From assembly GCA_902793195.1 (NCBI GenBank), contig CADBCS010000004.1:100417-164416 (forward strand): a stretch of 64,000 nucleotides of DNA, written 5' to 3'. A program made the position numbers and the translations under genes. Under the pieces are notes generated by a model. The model had not been told where the DNA came from. It made no database searches and saw only the letters and a list, made by a program, of their open reading frames with translations. How positions within the stretch are numbered: position 1 is the first letter of the stretch; each line of letters begins with the position of its first letter. This DNA comes from an uncultured Coriobacteriaceae bacterium (GTDB lineage: Bacteria; Actinomycetota; Coriobacteriia; Coriobacteriales; Atopobiaceae). Below, in pieces: positions 44,449 to 53,400 of this stretch.

Positions 44449-46833
44449 CTACTGAAACAGACGAATGCAGCCCGTTGGCGTGGCTCTACGCGAAATGTTG
44501 ACCTGTCTCACGCCCGTCGAGGAATTATACGCCTCGATAATCGAGCCGGCCCCCATGTAGATGGCAAGGTGATCGGGCCAGTATATCACGTCACCCGGCT
44601 TGCTCTGGGAATACGGCACATGCTTCGCCTTGGTCGAGTTCCACAGGTTTCGCTCGTCATGCCCGTGCAACCCATTCGCGTCCACGTAGTGCGTCCAGGG
44701 ATTGAAGTCGTTTTCGCCCGTGCCCCCACCCAGGTCCATGCCGCAGGCGTAGGCGCACTGAATCACGAGGCCGGCGCTGTCGACTCCCACGCTCGGGGCG
44801 CACGCATAGCCCTTCTTGTAGGGAGCGCCCAAGTAGTCGCGCGCACGCTGCAGGAAGGCGTTCACGCAATCGGTGCGCGAGGCGCTCTTGGAGATGCGTG
44901 ACGGCGTGACGTAGGTAAAGGGATAGGTCGCCGCGCTGGGTATTTTGACGTTCTTGCTGCTCACCTGATAGTACCCCAGAGGATTCTGGTAGCCGGTCTT
45001 GCCTGTGTTCGCCCCGTCCACAAACGCGTTGTCCGTCGACCCCGGTGCCGATCCACCCTTTGCAACGAGCCTGATCTCCACGGCCTCCAAGCGATACGAC
45101 AGACCCGCGGTACCAGCACTGTTGCCGTTTACGGCCCAGCCCATCCAGCCATAGCGTTGCGCGTGCACACGATAGTACACGTCGTACTTCTTGCCAATCT
45201 CGCCAGTAAGGCGTACCTGAAGAGCCTCCACGCGCAGGGAGCGTCCAGAGGTACCGGCGGTCTTGCCCTGGCCAACCCAGTCCTGCCAGCCAATCCTCTG
45301 CACGTGGGCGCGCATCTGAATCTCTCCCGAGAAGCCCGTGCCGGTGACCTTGGCCTGCAATGCCTCCACGCGCAGGGCTCGTCCGGAGGTGCCGGCTGTC
45401 TCGCCTTCGCCAACCCATTTCTGCCAGCCGATCTTCTGAACGTGCCCGCGATAGGTGAGGTCGGGCAGACCGGAATACGTGTAGCTCTTGGCACCCTCGG
45501 ACGAGGGGGCGGTCCCTCCCTTGCCCACCAGCTTGACCTCGATGACCTGTACGCCCTTGTTGGCATCGACGAATCCGGCCTTCTCGTTGTTCTTGGCCCA
45601 CTTGAGCCAACCCTCGCCGTTGACGTAGGTGCGGTAGTAGATGTCGAACAGCTGACCGGACGTGCCCGTAAGCCGCATGCGAATGGCCTGCAGGCGCTTG
45701 CCGGATTCTGGGTTTCCCGCGTTCTTGGAACCCGTCACCTCGTCGAGCCAGCCAGCATCCTGCATGTAGACGCTGTAGTGCAAATCGTCGTTGGAAAGCT
45801 TGTTGCCCGAGAGCTCGGCCACCATGCCGTCCATCCACGTGTTGCTCGCAAAGGTTCCGGCACGGTCGCCGTCCGAGACCCAGCCGAGCCAACCCATGTC
45901 ACCCACGCTCGCGCGATAGGTGATGCTGCCCTTGCTCACGAAGTCGGATCCGGTGGCAGGCTCAGTGTCGCCGCCCGCAGGTGCCGACGCCCCCTTGGGC
46001 ATCATCACGATCTGCAGGGCCTCCACGCGCAGGGCGCGCCCGGAGGTTCCGGCGGTGTCACCGTTCTTTACCCAGGCCTGCCAGCCGACCTTCTGCACGT
46101 GGGCGCGATACCACACGTCGTAGTTGTTGGCAATGTTGCCCGTGAGCTTGATCTGGAGTGCCTCAACGCGCAGGGCGCGCCCGGAGGTGCCAGCCATCCC
46201 ACCGTTGCTCTTCCAGCCCTGCCAGCCGACCTTCTGTACATGGGCGCGATAGGTAATGCCACCATCGATGCCGTTGGGCAGGGAGATCTTGATGGCCTCC
46301 ACACGCAGCCCCCTGCCGGAGGTTCCGCACACGCCGCCGTTGGTCGCCTCCTTTTGCCAGCCAATCTTCTGCACGTGGGCCTGGTAGGTGATGGTGGGGA
46401 CGGGCGTCTCCTTTTGAATCGCTATCTCGTCGTTTCCGGACTTCTCGTCCTTGCTGGTCACCACCTCAACCGTTTCGGCAGACGTTTCCTGCACGTTCGC
46501 CTTTGGCACAGTGCCTTCCTGCATCTCGACGGCCTCGTCCTGTGCGGAAAGCTCCGATTGGGTCTCTTCTTGCGAGACCTGCTTTCCCTCACCCTCCTGT
46601 ACGACGGATGTCTCCTCCGGCGCCGATGTCTCCGTGGGGTCGGTCTGCTGGGTAGGCTCCCCTTGGGGATTCGTCACATCTGTCGACTCCACCTGCGTGT
46701 CTGGTTTCACGACCTCGGTGGGGTCACCCGCCTGCTCGGATTGCGTAATCTCCTCCGCAAGCCCTGACGTGGGCACCATCCCCAGGCAGAGCACCAGACT
46801 CAGGGCGCATGCTTGCATCTTGCGTAGTAGCAT
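44449..46833 (-). CDS. Exported protein with nine ChW repeats and a C-terminal NlpC/P60 domain
   Basis: 794 aa. Signal peptide ending SGLA-EE at about residue 26, an acidic Thr/Glu/Gln-rich linker (about 27-140), nine ChW repeats (about 145-625; typically HVQKVGWQ and AGTSGRALRVEAL, with three diverged central units), then an NlpC/P60 domain (about 665-794). Its catalytic site reads VDSAGLV where DCSGLV is usual, so the nucleophile Cys is Ser (codon 44776-44778, AGC). The His in WPDHLAIYMG is kept. GGAGG eight bases upstream supports 46833 as start. It may bind the wall without cutting it. Confidence 0.87.
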   Translation of the reverse strand: MLLRKMQACALSLVLCLGMVPTSGLAEEITQSEQAGDPTEVVKPDTQVESTDVTNPQGEPTQQTDPTETSAPEETSVVQEGEGKQVSQEETQSELSAQDEAVEMQEGTVPKANVQETSAETVEVVTSKDEKSGNDEIAIQKETPVPTITYQAHVQKIGWQKEATNGGVCGTSGRGLRVEAIKISLPNGIDGGITYRAHVQKVGWQGWKSNGGMAGTSGRALRVEALQIKLTGNIANNYDVWYRAHVQKVGWQAWVKNGDTAGTSGRALRVEALQIVMMPKGASAPAGGDTEPATGSDFVSKGSITYRASVGDMGWLGWVSDGDRAGTFASNTWMDGMVAELSGNKLSNDDLHYSVYMQDAGWLDEVTGSKNAGNPESGKRLQAIRMRLTGTSGQLFDIYYRTYVNGEGWLKWAKNNEKAGFVDANKGVQVIEVKLVGKGGTAPSSEGAKSYTYSGLPDLTYRGHVQKIGWQKWVGEGETAGTSGRALRVEALQAKVTGTGFSGEIQMRAHVQRIGWQDWVGQGKTAGTSGRSLRVEALQVRLTGEIGKKYDVYYRVHAQRYGWMGWAVNGNSAGTAGLSYRLEAVEIRLVAKGGSAPGSTDNAFVDGANTGKTGYQNPLGYYQVSSKNVKIPSAATYPFTYVTPSRISKSASRTDCVNAFLQRARDYLGAPYKKGYACAPSVGVDSAGLVIQCAYACGMDLGGGTGENDFNPWTHYVDANGLHGHDERNLWNSTKAKHVPYSQSKPGDVIYWPDHLAIYMGAGSIIEAYNSSTGVRQVNISRRATPTGCIRLFQ

Positions 46834-46961
46834 CGACCGCACCTCCATCTGTCAATTCGGATAACTTCACTACCTTATCACAGGCCGCCACATTGGCCAA
46901 AGGCCGCAACGCGGCTGGGGGATAGTACCGACACCATGGGTAAAAGTGCTAAAGCAGTACG

Positions 46962-46989
46962 TCGGGGATACTCATATGAGCATCCCCGA
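46962..46989 (-). terminator. Hairpin downstream of the first LRR gene
   Basis: A 28-base near-palindrome with arms TCGGGGAT and ATCCCCGA and inner CTCATATGAG, one mismatched pair. It lies 17 bases past the LRR gene's final stop and is the likely terminator. Confidence 0.5.
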
Positions 46990-47005
46990 TATATCATCTA
47001 TCACA

Positions 47006-48964
47006 TTATTCCTTGTTTATGCCTATGCGCATCTCAGAGAACGAGTACGTTTTGCAGTGGTGTGATGGCTGGTGGGACCGTCCCCTCTCGCCGAGCTCTT
47101 CCGCTACTTCTTGCCCTTCTGCTTGAACGGGACGGAGTAGCGCTGCGTTATGCCCTTGAACGCGCGGCCCGGGCCCGACTTGCCCTTGGGCACGAGCACG
47201 ATCTGGATGCCCTCCAGGCGCCGCGAGTAGGCGCCAGCCCTGCCAGCCGATCCTCTGCACGTGCGTGCGGTACTGGATCCCGCCCGAGCAGGGCAGGGAC
47301 GCGACCTTCACGTTGATGCCCTCCAGGCGCAGGGACCTGCCCGAGGTCCCGCTCATGGAGCCGTCGGTGACGTACCTCTGCCAGCCCACGCGCTGGACGT
47401 GCGTGCGGTAGGAGACGTGGGGCACGACGCTAGCATTCCTCACCTCGTAGCTCGTGTAGGTGTCGGCGATGCGACTGCGCGACTGCGCTATCTGGTCCGG
47501 AGCGAGCCATGCCTGGGCGCCGTAGGACCACCACTTGCCGTTGGAGGCGGTCGCGGCAGGCACCGCACCGACTAGCTCAGTACGGTACTTGGAGCCCACC
47601 TCCAACTCCTCAAGCGAGGTGCAGCTGTTAAACATTTGTATTGCACCGTATTCCGCACCGTCCTGCGTAGTAAGACCATCGCCCGCTGCCTGACCGCGCA
47701 GATATGCAGGCTCAACGATACTCGACATATCAAAACTTGACAAATCGAGCTTCTTGAGCGACTTGCATTGGTAAAACATTAACGCCATAGAGACTGCGCG
47801 GGAAGTGTTCCAGCCGCTCACACTGAGTGAGTTGAGCGAAGAGCACTCCCCAAACATGGCAGCCATGCTTTCCATCTTCGACGTATTCCACTTAGACAGA
47901 TCCAATGCGGTAATCTGCGAGCAGCCATAGAACATGTATGGTGCGTACGTTACAGATGAGACGTTCCAGTTTGAGACGGCAAGCTGCTTTAGCGAGCTGC
48001 AGCCGTTAAACATGTTTTGCATGTTAAATACTCTGCCAGTATCGAATCGCTCCACGTCAATGAAACCCAGCTTTGAGCAGCCGCGGAACATCAGGCCCAT
48101 GTTCTCAACGTTGGACGTGTTCCACGTCGATATATCAAGTGCAGACAGACTCTCATCGTTTGAGAACATGCCGAGCATGTTTCGAACCTGAGAGGTGTCC
48201 ATTCCAGACAAGTCCATCGAGGTGACGTCGGGAAGGCACGCGAACAGGTAGCTGCTGTCCACAGGCGCAATGACCTTCGAACCGCCCTTCTGCACGGCCT
48301 CCACCCGCGTGACGGAGTATTGATCGTCAAAATTGTCATACCATGGCGTTTCGTTTACTCCTGTACCTGGCTCTATGATGAGCCTGCCGTCACCCATGAG
48401 CCGCCATGGACAGGTGCCCCAGGTGCCGCTCGACACCTGGTTTTGGGTGGTCATGGCCGTGTTCTCGAGGTCCTCTTTGAGCTCGGCCTGCACGCTGATG
48501 GTCCTGCCACCGTATGCAATGTCGACCTTGTTCTGGTCGACGTCCACGCGCAGGATGTCGCTTGCCTTCACGACGTCCTCGGCATCGTCTACGCATGCAA
48601 AGACTCCGGTCGCAGTGCCATCCCCGCCGTCCTGCTGCGCATACACGTAGTCCTTCGCCTCCGTGCCCCGTGTCACGCGCAGGATGTCGCCGTCGACAAA
48701 GAGCGCGTCCGCGGAGTATTCCCTCTCTCCCCCGCTGCCCACGGCGTAGCTGAGCGTGAGGCCGCGGTTGTCGCACGCGATGAATTCGAGGCCGGTCACA
48801 TCGCTTGCGTCATCTTGCTGAACCACGGTTGCGATGTCCTGGGCCGTCCCCGCATCCACGACGCCAGCCTCGTCCGCAAGGGCCGGAGCAGACGCACCGC
48901 CCACCAAAAAAGCACTCACCAACATGAGTGCAAGGACCCCTCTTCGTCCGTCACGCCAACGCAT
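47006..48964 (-). CDS. Exported DUF285 leucine-rich-repeat protein with ChW tail, end frame-shifted
   Basis: 652 aa as read. Signal peptide to about ALA-DEA (residue 31), a linker, WGTCPWRLMGDGRLIIEPG, then DUF285 BspA-like LRR units (about 235-445, LSxWNTSxVxxMxxMF) and ChW repeats from about 510. The second ChW repeat breaks off at RIGWQGW; from 47230 the sequence is the normal gene end but in the wrong frame, giving an unrelated Ala/Gly-rich tail. The proper stop lies at 47104-47106. SD GGAGAGGCG precedes the ATG. The LRR region should bind host or bacterial ligands and ChW the wall; the tail is probably nonfunctional. Confidence 0.8.
   Translation of the reverse strand: MRWRDGRRGVLALMLVSAFLVGGASAPALADEAGVVDAGTAQDIATVVQQDDASDVTGLEFIACDNRGLTLSYAVGSGGEREYSADALFVDGDILRVTRGTEAKDYVYAQQDGGDGTATGVFACVDDAEDVVKASDILRVDVDQNKVDIAYGGRTISVQAELKEDLENTAMTTQNQVSSGTWGTCPWRLMGDGRLIIEPGTGVNETPWYDNFDDQYSVTRVEAVQKGGSKVIAPVDSSYLFACLPDVTSMDLSGMDTSQVRNMLGMFSNDESLSALDISTWNTSNVENMGLMFRGCSKLGFIDVERFDTGRVFNMQNMFNGCSSLKQLAVSNWNVSSVTYAPYMFYGCSQITALDLSKWNTSKMESMAAMFGECSSLNSLSVSGWNTSRAVSMALMFYQCKSLKKLDLSSFDMSSIVEPAYLRGQAAGDGLTTQDGAEYGAIQMFNSCTSLEELEVGSKYRTELVGAVPAATASNGKWWSYGAQAWLAPDQIAQSRSRIADTYTSYEVRNASVVPHVSYRTHVQRVGWQRYVTDGSMSGTSGRSLRLEGINVKVASLPCSGGIQYRTHVQRIGWQGWRLLAAPGGHPDRARAQGQVGPGPRVQGHNAALLRPVQAEGQEVAEELGERGRSHQPSHHCKTYSFSEMRIGINKE
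47101..47230 (-). repeat. 130-base 3' block, copy 1 (out of frame)
   Basis: Nearly identical to 50518-50647 (two differences). It encodes the end of the last ChW repeat and the C-terminus PFKQKGKK. The upstream join differs between copies but the block begins at the same base (CTACTCGCGG on the minus strand). Confidence 0.85.
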
Positions 48965-49032
48965 CGCCTCTCCTTCCTTCTCAGCCTACAAGTTTCCTTA
49001 ACCCTTCCTTAAGTAACTATACTATCCCAATG

Positions 49033-49051
49033 TGTCCACTATATCGACCCA
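49033..49051 (-). promoter_or_regulatory. 19-base upstream motif of the first LRR gene
   Basis: TGTCCACTATATCGACCCA on the plus strand, identical to 59185-59203. It ends 69 bases from the start codon at 48964, the same distance as in the other copy, suggesting a promoter or operator of the LRR genes. Confidence 0.55.
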
Positions 49052-49143
49052 CTCACCGACACCGAACTACCGTTGGAGCTAGGCATACGCACCCTTCTTG
49101 CAAAACGTCTGCTGTTGCCCAATCGCACTACGCTCGTTTATTT

Positions 49144-49182
49144 GATAGCCTTTCTTTTGCGGACACCAAAAGAAAGGCTATC
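49144..49182 (+). promoter_or_regulatory. Hairpin that would hide the Fic ribosome binding site
   Basis: GATAGCCTTTCTTTTG (49144-49159) and CAAAAGAAAGGCTATC (49167-49182) pair perfectly over 16 bases with a seven-base loop. The right arm contains GAAAGG, the only candidate ribosome binding site, nine bases before the Fic ATG. A translational switch or an inverted-repeat operator are both possible. Confidence 0.5.
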
Positions 49183-49186
49183 TGCC

Positions 49187-50467
49187 ATGGGTACATACGA
49201 AACGGCCATATGGGAGTCCGACCCCCTGGCCCCCACAAGACAAGATCGTGCGAGCGGAAGCTATCACCCGTACAGACCAGACGCCCTATGCGACGCCAAC
49301 ATACAGCTCTCCTCAGATGCCGCTGGAGCATGCGAGATGGCAGCTGTCGCAGTAACTGAGCTCGACGCACGGGCGCGTTACGTTTCGGCTGCGGAGAGCC
49401 TCTCGCACGTGCTCCTACGTTCGGAGGCGCTCTCCTCATCGCGCATCGAGGGCCTGGAGATGAACGTGCGAAGACTGCTTGAGCTCGAAGCTCTCATTGA
49501 GCTGGACGTGCCTCACAGGGTGAACTCGGTGGAGTCGGAAGTCCTTGGAACCATCGATGCCATGCGCGAGGCAATCGCCATCGGTTCTCGCGCCACGTGC
49601 ATTACCACCGATGACATCCGCCAGATGCACACCGCATTGCTGCGAAACACGCGACTCAAGGATGTGGGCGGCAAGCTTCGTACAGCGCAAAACTGGATTG
49701 GCGGCAGTTGGTACAACCCCTTGGGAGCCTCCTACGTACCACCCAGTCCAGCGTATGTGCCGCTGCTCATGGAAGATCTCGTGCGTTTTGTCAACGAGTC
49801 CCAGCTTCCCGTCATGGCAAAGGCGGCAATCGCGCACGCCCAGCTCGAGACCATCCATCCGTTCGCCGATGGCAACGGCCGTTGCGGTCGCGCGATGATA
49901 CACGCCATACTCAGAGGCAACTCGATGATGACAAGGACCCTCGTCCCGGTATCCCTCGTACTCCTCACCCTACGCGAGCAGTACTACGATGCGTTGGCGG
50001 CATATCGGTTCGACGGTTCTGGGGAGGACGGCAAAACGCAATCGGAGACCGCGAGCCTGTGGGTGGAGTTCTTCTGCCACGTGGTGTGTCATGCCTGCGA
50101 GCGGGCACAGGAGTTCGAAGACCGCATGGTCGATCTTCGCAATTCTTGGGAGAAGCGTGTTCGGCCCAGATCAAACTCCGCCACGAGCCTGTTGATGGAT
50201 GCGTTGCCCGGAAACCCAGTGGTGAGCGTTACCTCCGCTGCGCGGCTCACGAACAGGAGCTATCCGGCAGCCCGCACGGCCGTGAGAGCCCTTGAGGCCC
50301 AGGGAATCCTCTTCCAGAGCTCGAAGAACCGAAAGAGCGGGCTGTATGCGGCCAAGGAGGTCCTCGACGCGTTCACGCTGTACGAACGATCACTCGCAAC
50401 GATCTCGGGCGACACACGGCTTGAGCGCCCCGCACGCCGTGTGCCCCAAAAGCCGCCACGACTGTAG
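49187..50467 (+). CDS. Fic-family AMPylation protein with winged-helix C-terminus
   Basis: 426 aa. The Fic core HPFADGNGRCGR is complete at about residue 223. The inhibitory helix motif SSSRIEG is N-terminal (about 84), so it is a class II Fic protein. The C-terminal 80 residues look like a winged helix (LTNRSYPAARTAVRALEAQGIL), a usual layout in stand-alone bacterial Fic proteins. It should transfer AMP to a target protein; the target is unknown. A 16-pair hairpin covers its ribosome binding site. It converges on the large LRR gene. Confidence 0.93.
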   Translation: MGTYETAIWESDPLAPTRQDRASGSYHPYRPDALCDANIQLSSDAAGACEMAAVAVTELDARARYVSAAESLSHVLLRSEALSSSRIEGLEMNVRRLLELEALIELDVPHRVNSVESEVLGTIDAMREAIAIGSRATCITTDDIRQMHTALLRNTRLKDVGGKLRTAQNWIGGSWYNPLGASYVPPSPAYVPLLMEDLVRFVNESQLPVMAKAAIAHAQLETIHPFADGNGRCGRAMIHAILRGNSMMTRTLVPVSLVLLTLREQYYDALAAYRFDGSGEDGKTQSETASLWVEFFCHVVCHACERAQEFEDRMVDLRNSWEKRVRPRSNSATSLLMDALPGNPVVSVTSAARLTNRSYPAARTAVRALEAQGILFQSSKNRKSGLYAAKEVLDAFTLYERSLATISGDTRLERPARRVPQKPPRL

Positions 50468-53400
50468 CGACTTCGAGGAAAGGGACTGACCCTGACAACC
50501 CCTTCCCCGAAGCCCTTCCGCTACTTCTTGCCCTTCTGCATGAACGGAACGGAGTAGCGCTGCGTTATGCCCTTGAACGCGCGGCCCGGGCCCGACTTGC
50601 CCTTGGGCACGAGCACGATCTGGATGCCCTCCAGGCGCCGCGAGTAGCAGGCGGTAGGACTTGCCGGAGGTGCCGCTCATGGAGCCGTCCTTGCGCCAGC
50701 CCTGCCAGCCGATGCGCTGGACGTGGGTGCGGTATGTGATGCCGCCGCCGAACGTGCGGTTGGTGAGCTTCACGTTGATGCCCTCCAGACGGTAGCTCTT
50801 GCCCGAGGTGCCGCTCATCGCACCGTCGACCACGTACTTCTGCCAGCCTATGCGCTGCACGTGGGTGCGGTAGGAGACATTGGGGGTGATTGCTGGGATT
50901 GGTACGGGAGGTGGCACGATTTTGAACGTGGCAGACGTGGTACCCTCGTAGTTGCCCTTGCCCGCGACGATCACCGTGGCCGTGCCGGCATTCACGTTGT
51001 TGGAGAACCCTACCGTGTAGTCGGTGCCCGCACGAAGCGTCTTGGAGCCCAGCCTGACGGTGACCCCGGGCTCCTTGGAACGCCCGTCGTAGGTGAACGA
51101 CGTCTGCGCGAGCGTCACAGCAGCACCGGCGATGCTCGCCGGCGTTATCTTGAAGGAAACGCTTGTGCTGCCCTCGTAGTCGCCCCTGCCCGTGACCGTG
51201 ACGGTCGCGGTGCCGACGTTGGTGTTGTTCTTGTACGAAAGCGTGTAGTCGGTACCCTCCGTGAGGGTCTGCCCGCCGATTTTGACCTGAGGCTTTGGTG
51301 TGAGGGACTTACCCGTGTAAGCCTGGTCGGGAATCGCATCAACGTTCGCCGCACCAATGCTCACGATCTCAGCTGTGCGATACGTGTCGGCGATGCCCGA
51401 CCGCGTCGCGCGAATCTCGTCTGTTGGAATCCACTTCCGTTCGGCGACCGACCACCAGCTGTCATTGTGGACCGGGCTCGCCGGGAACTCATCCTGCAGC
51501 GACACGTCGAACCGCTCGCCGACGACTATTTCCTTCAATGACGCACAGTTCTCAAGCATGCCCGTAGCGCCATCGCATCCCTTGTTCTCCCCCATCCACC
51601 TGTAATTGACTGACGACGTGTCGAATCCAGACAGGTCTATTCGTTCCAGCGACGAGCAATTCGCAAACAACCATGCCATGTTTACAACCTTGGACGTTTT
51701 CACTTTCGAGACGTCGATAGCCTTCAAAGATGAGCATCCCGAGAAGGTTTCCTTCATCCAAGTGAGCGAGTCCGAACTCAAATCGGGAAGCTTGACGCTC
51801 TTTAGGCTTTCACAATTCTTGAACATGTTTGAGATGCCCATTAGGTTGGGACACTTCCATGCGGACAAGTCAACAATCGCTAAATTGCGACAGTCGGTGA
51901 ACATACCAGTAGCATCCTCAATCGAGGAGACGTCAAGGCCAGGCACGTCGATTGAGGCACAAGGCCAAGCCTCGAACATACCGCACATGGTCGTTGCCGA
52001 TGAGGTATCAAGCCAAGACAGGTCGACGGAATCGAACTCCCAATTCCCCTCACCCCAGATCTCGTCCATGTCACGCATCTCGAACATGTACGACATATCC
52101 TCCACCTTCGACGTATCGAATGTGGAGAAATCCAAGTTGGGAAGCGCACGACAATGAGAAAACATTCCGTACATGTTTGTTGCATTAGACGTATCGAATG
52201 TGGAGAGGTCAATCGTCGATCCTCTAAATGCATCGAACATGTACTTCATGTTCGTGACGTTCGAAGTGTCTAGGCCTCTGAGATCCAAGTGTTCAACGAC
52301 GCTGTTCTCAAACATGCCGCACATCGAGGCAGTGCGCGACGTGTCGAGATTCTCCAACCCGTCAATCTCCTGTATCGTGGGCCCAGCGAACCAATATGCT
52401 GTGCACGCGGGACGAATCTCATCGGTTATACGAACCTTGGTAATTTTTGGGCTCCTCTCGCGGCCATACAAGTTCGAGTAACGATACCATGGCACATCAG
52501 AACTCTTCGCTATCTCGGCATCCTCGTTCAACTCCCAAATCTGAGCTGGCTCGCCCTTGCCCGCATCAACCTCGTCCCCCCGCTGGATGACCAACTCGCC
52601 GTCAGGATAGAGGATGGCATAGGGATCCAAGAAGAGCCTCTCAACCCCAGAGCCTGCAGGCATGAACGCCGCGAGAGGCGAACCGTCCTCCAGTAGAACG
52701 TCGACCCTTGTCACCCCTTCAAGATCCAGACCGCCGATAGTCGCACGATACCCGTCTTCCACCTCAACTTCGCATTGGGAGGAGTCTGGCTCGCTCGAAC
52801 CTTCGCGGTACTTTTTCAAAGTCACTGACGTCGGTATCTCCGACTCCATGCCTGACATTCCGATAGCGGCGTCATCAAGTCCGTCCGACCTCTTGAGCAT
52901 CACGGCCGCACAATCGTCCGCATACGCCTTGGCCACAGCACCTTCCCACGCATCATCTACAACGCGCGCGGGAACAAAGCGTGCTTCGACTTCGACGTTC
53001 TCCCTTGCAGGAAAGCGATACGTGGAGTCATTGCACATGAGCTCATCACCGACGTACCATCCCGCGAACCTGTGAAAGTCGTCGTCTGGATAAGCTGTGA
53101 GCTCGACCGACTCACCGAGCGGATACACACCGCCTCCAGAGGCAGTGCCGCCCTCTCCAGCGCCACAGGCGACATTAACATGCGCCTCCTGGTCCTCAGC
53201 CGAATACCACACCGACGGAGCCACATCGCCGCTGGCCGATGCGATCACGCCGCAGTTCTCCTGTGTGACCGCTTCGCCAGACACCGCACGCGTATACGAC
53301 ATGCCCTCACTCAGAGGCATGTCATACCAAACCGCTCGCCCAGTAGCCCTGCCAGCAACCGCTTGTTCAACAAAACACGTCAGCGAGCCTTCACCAGTCC

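Noticed and set aside
46936..47316. 126-codon plus-strand frame near the palindrome at 46962
   Set aside because: It runs through the terminator and antisense to the LRR gene; no ribosome binding site.
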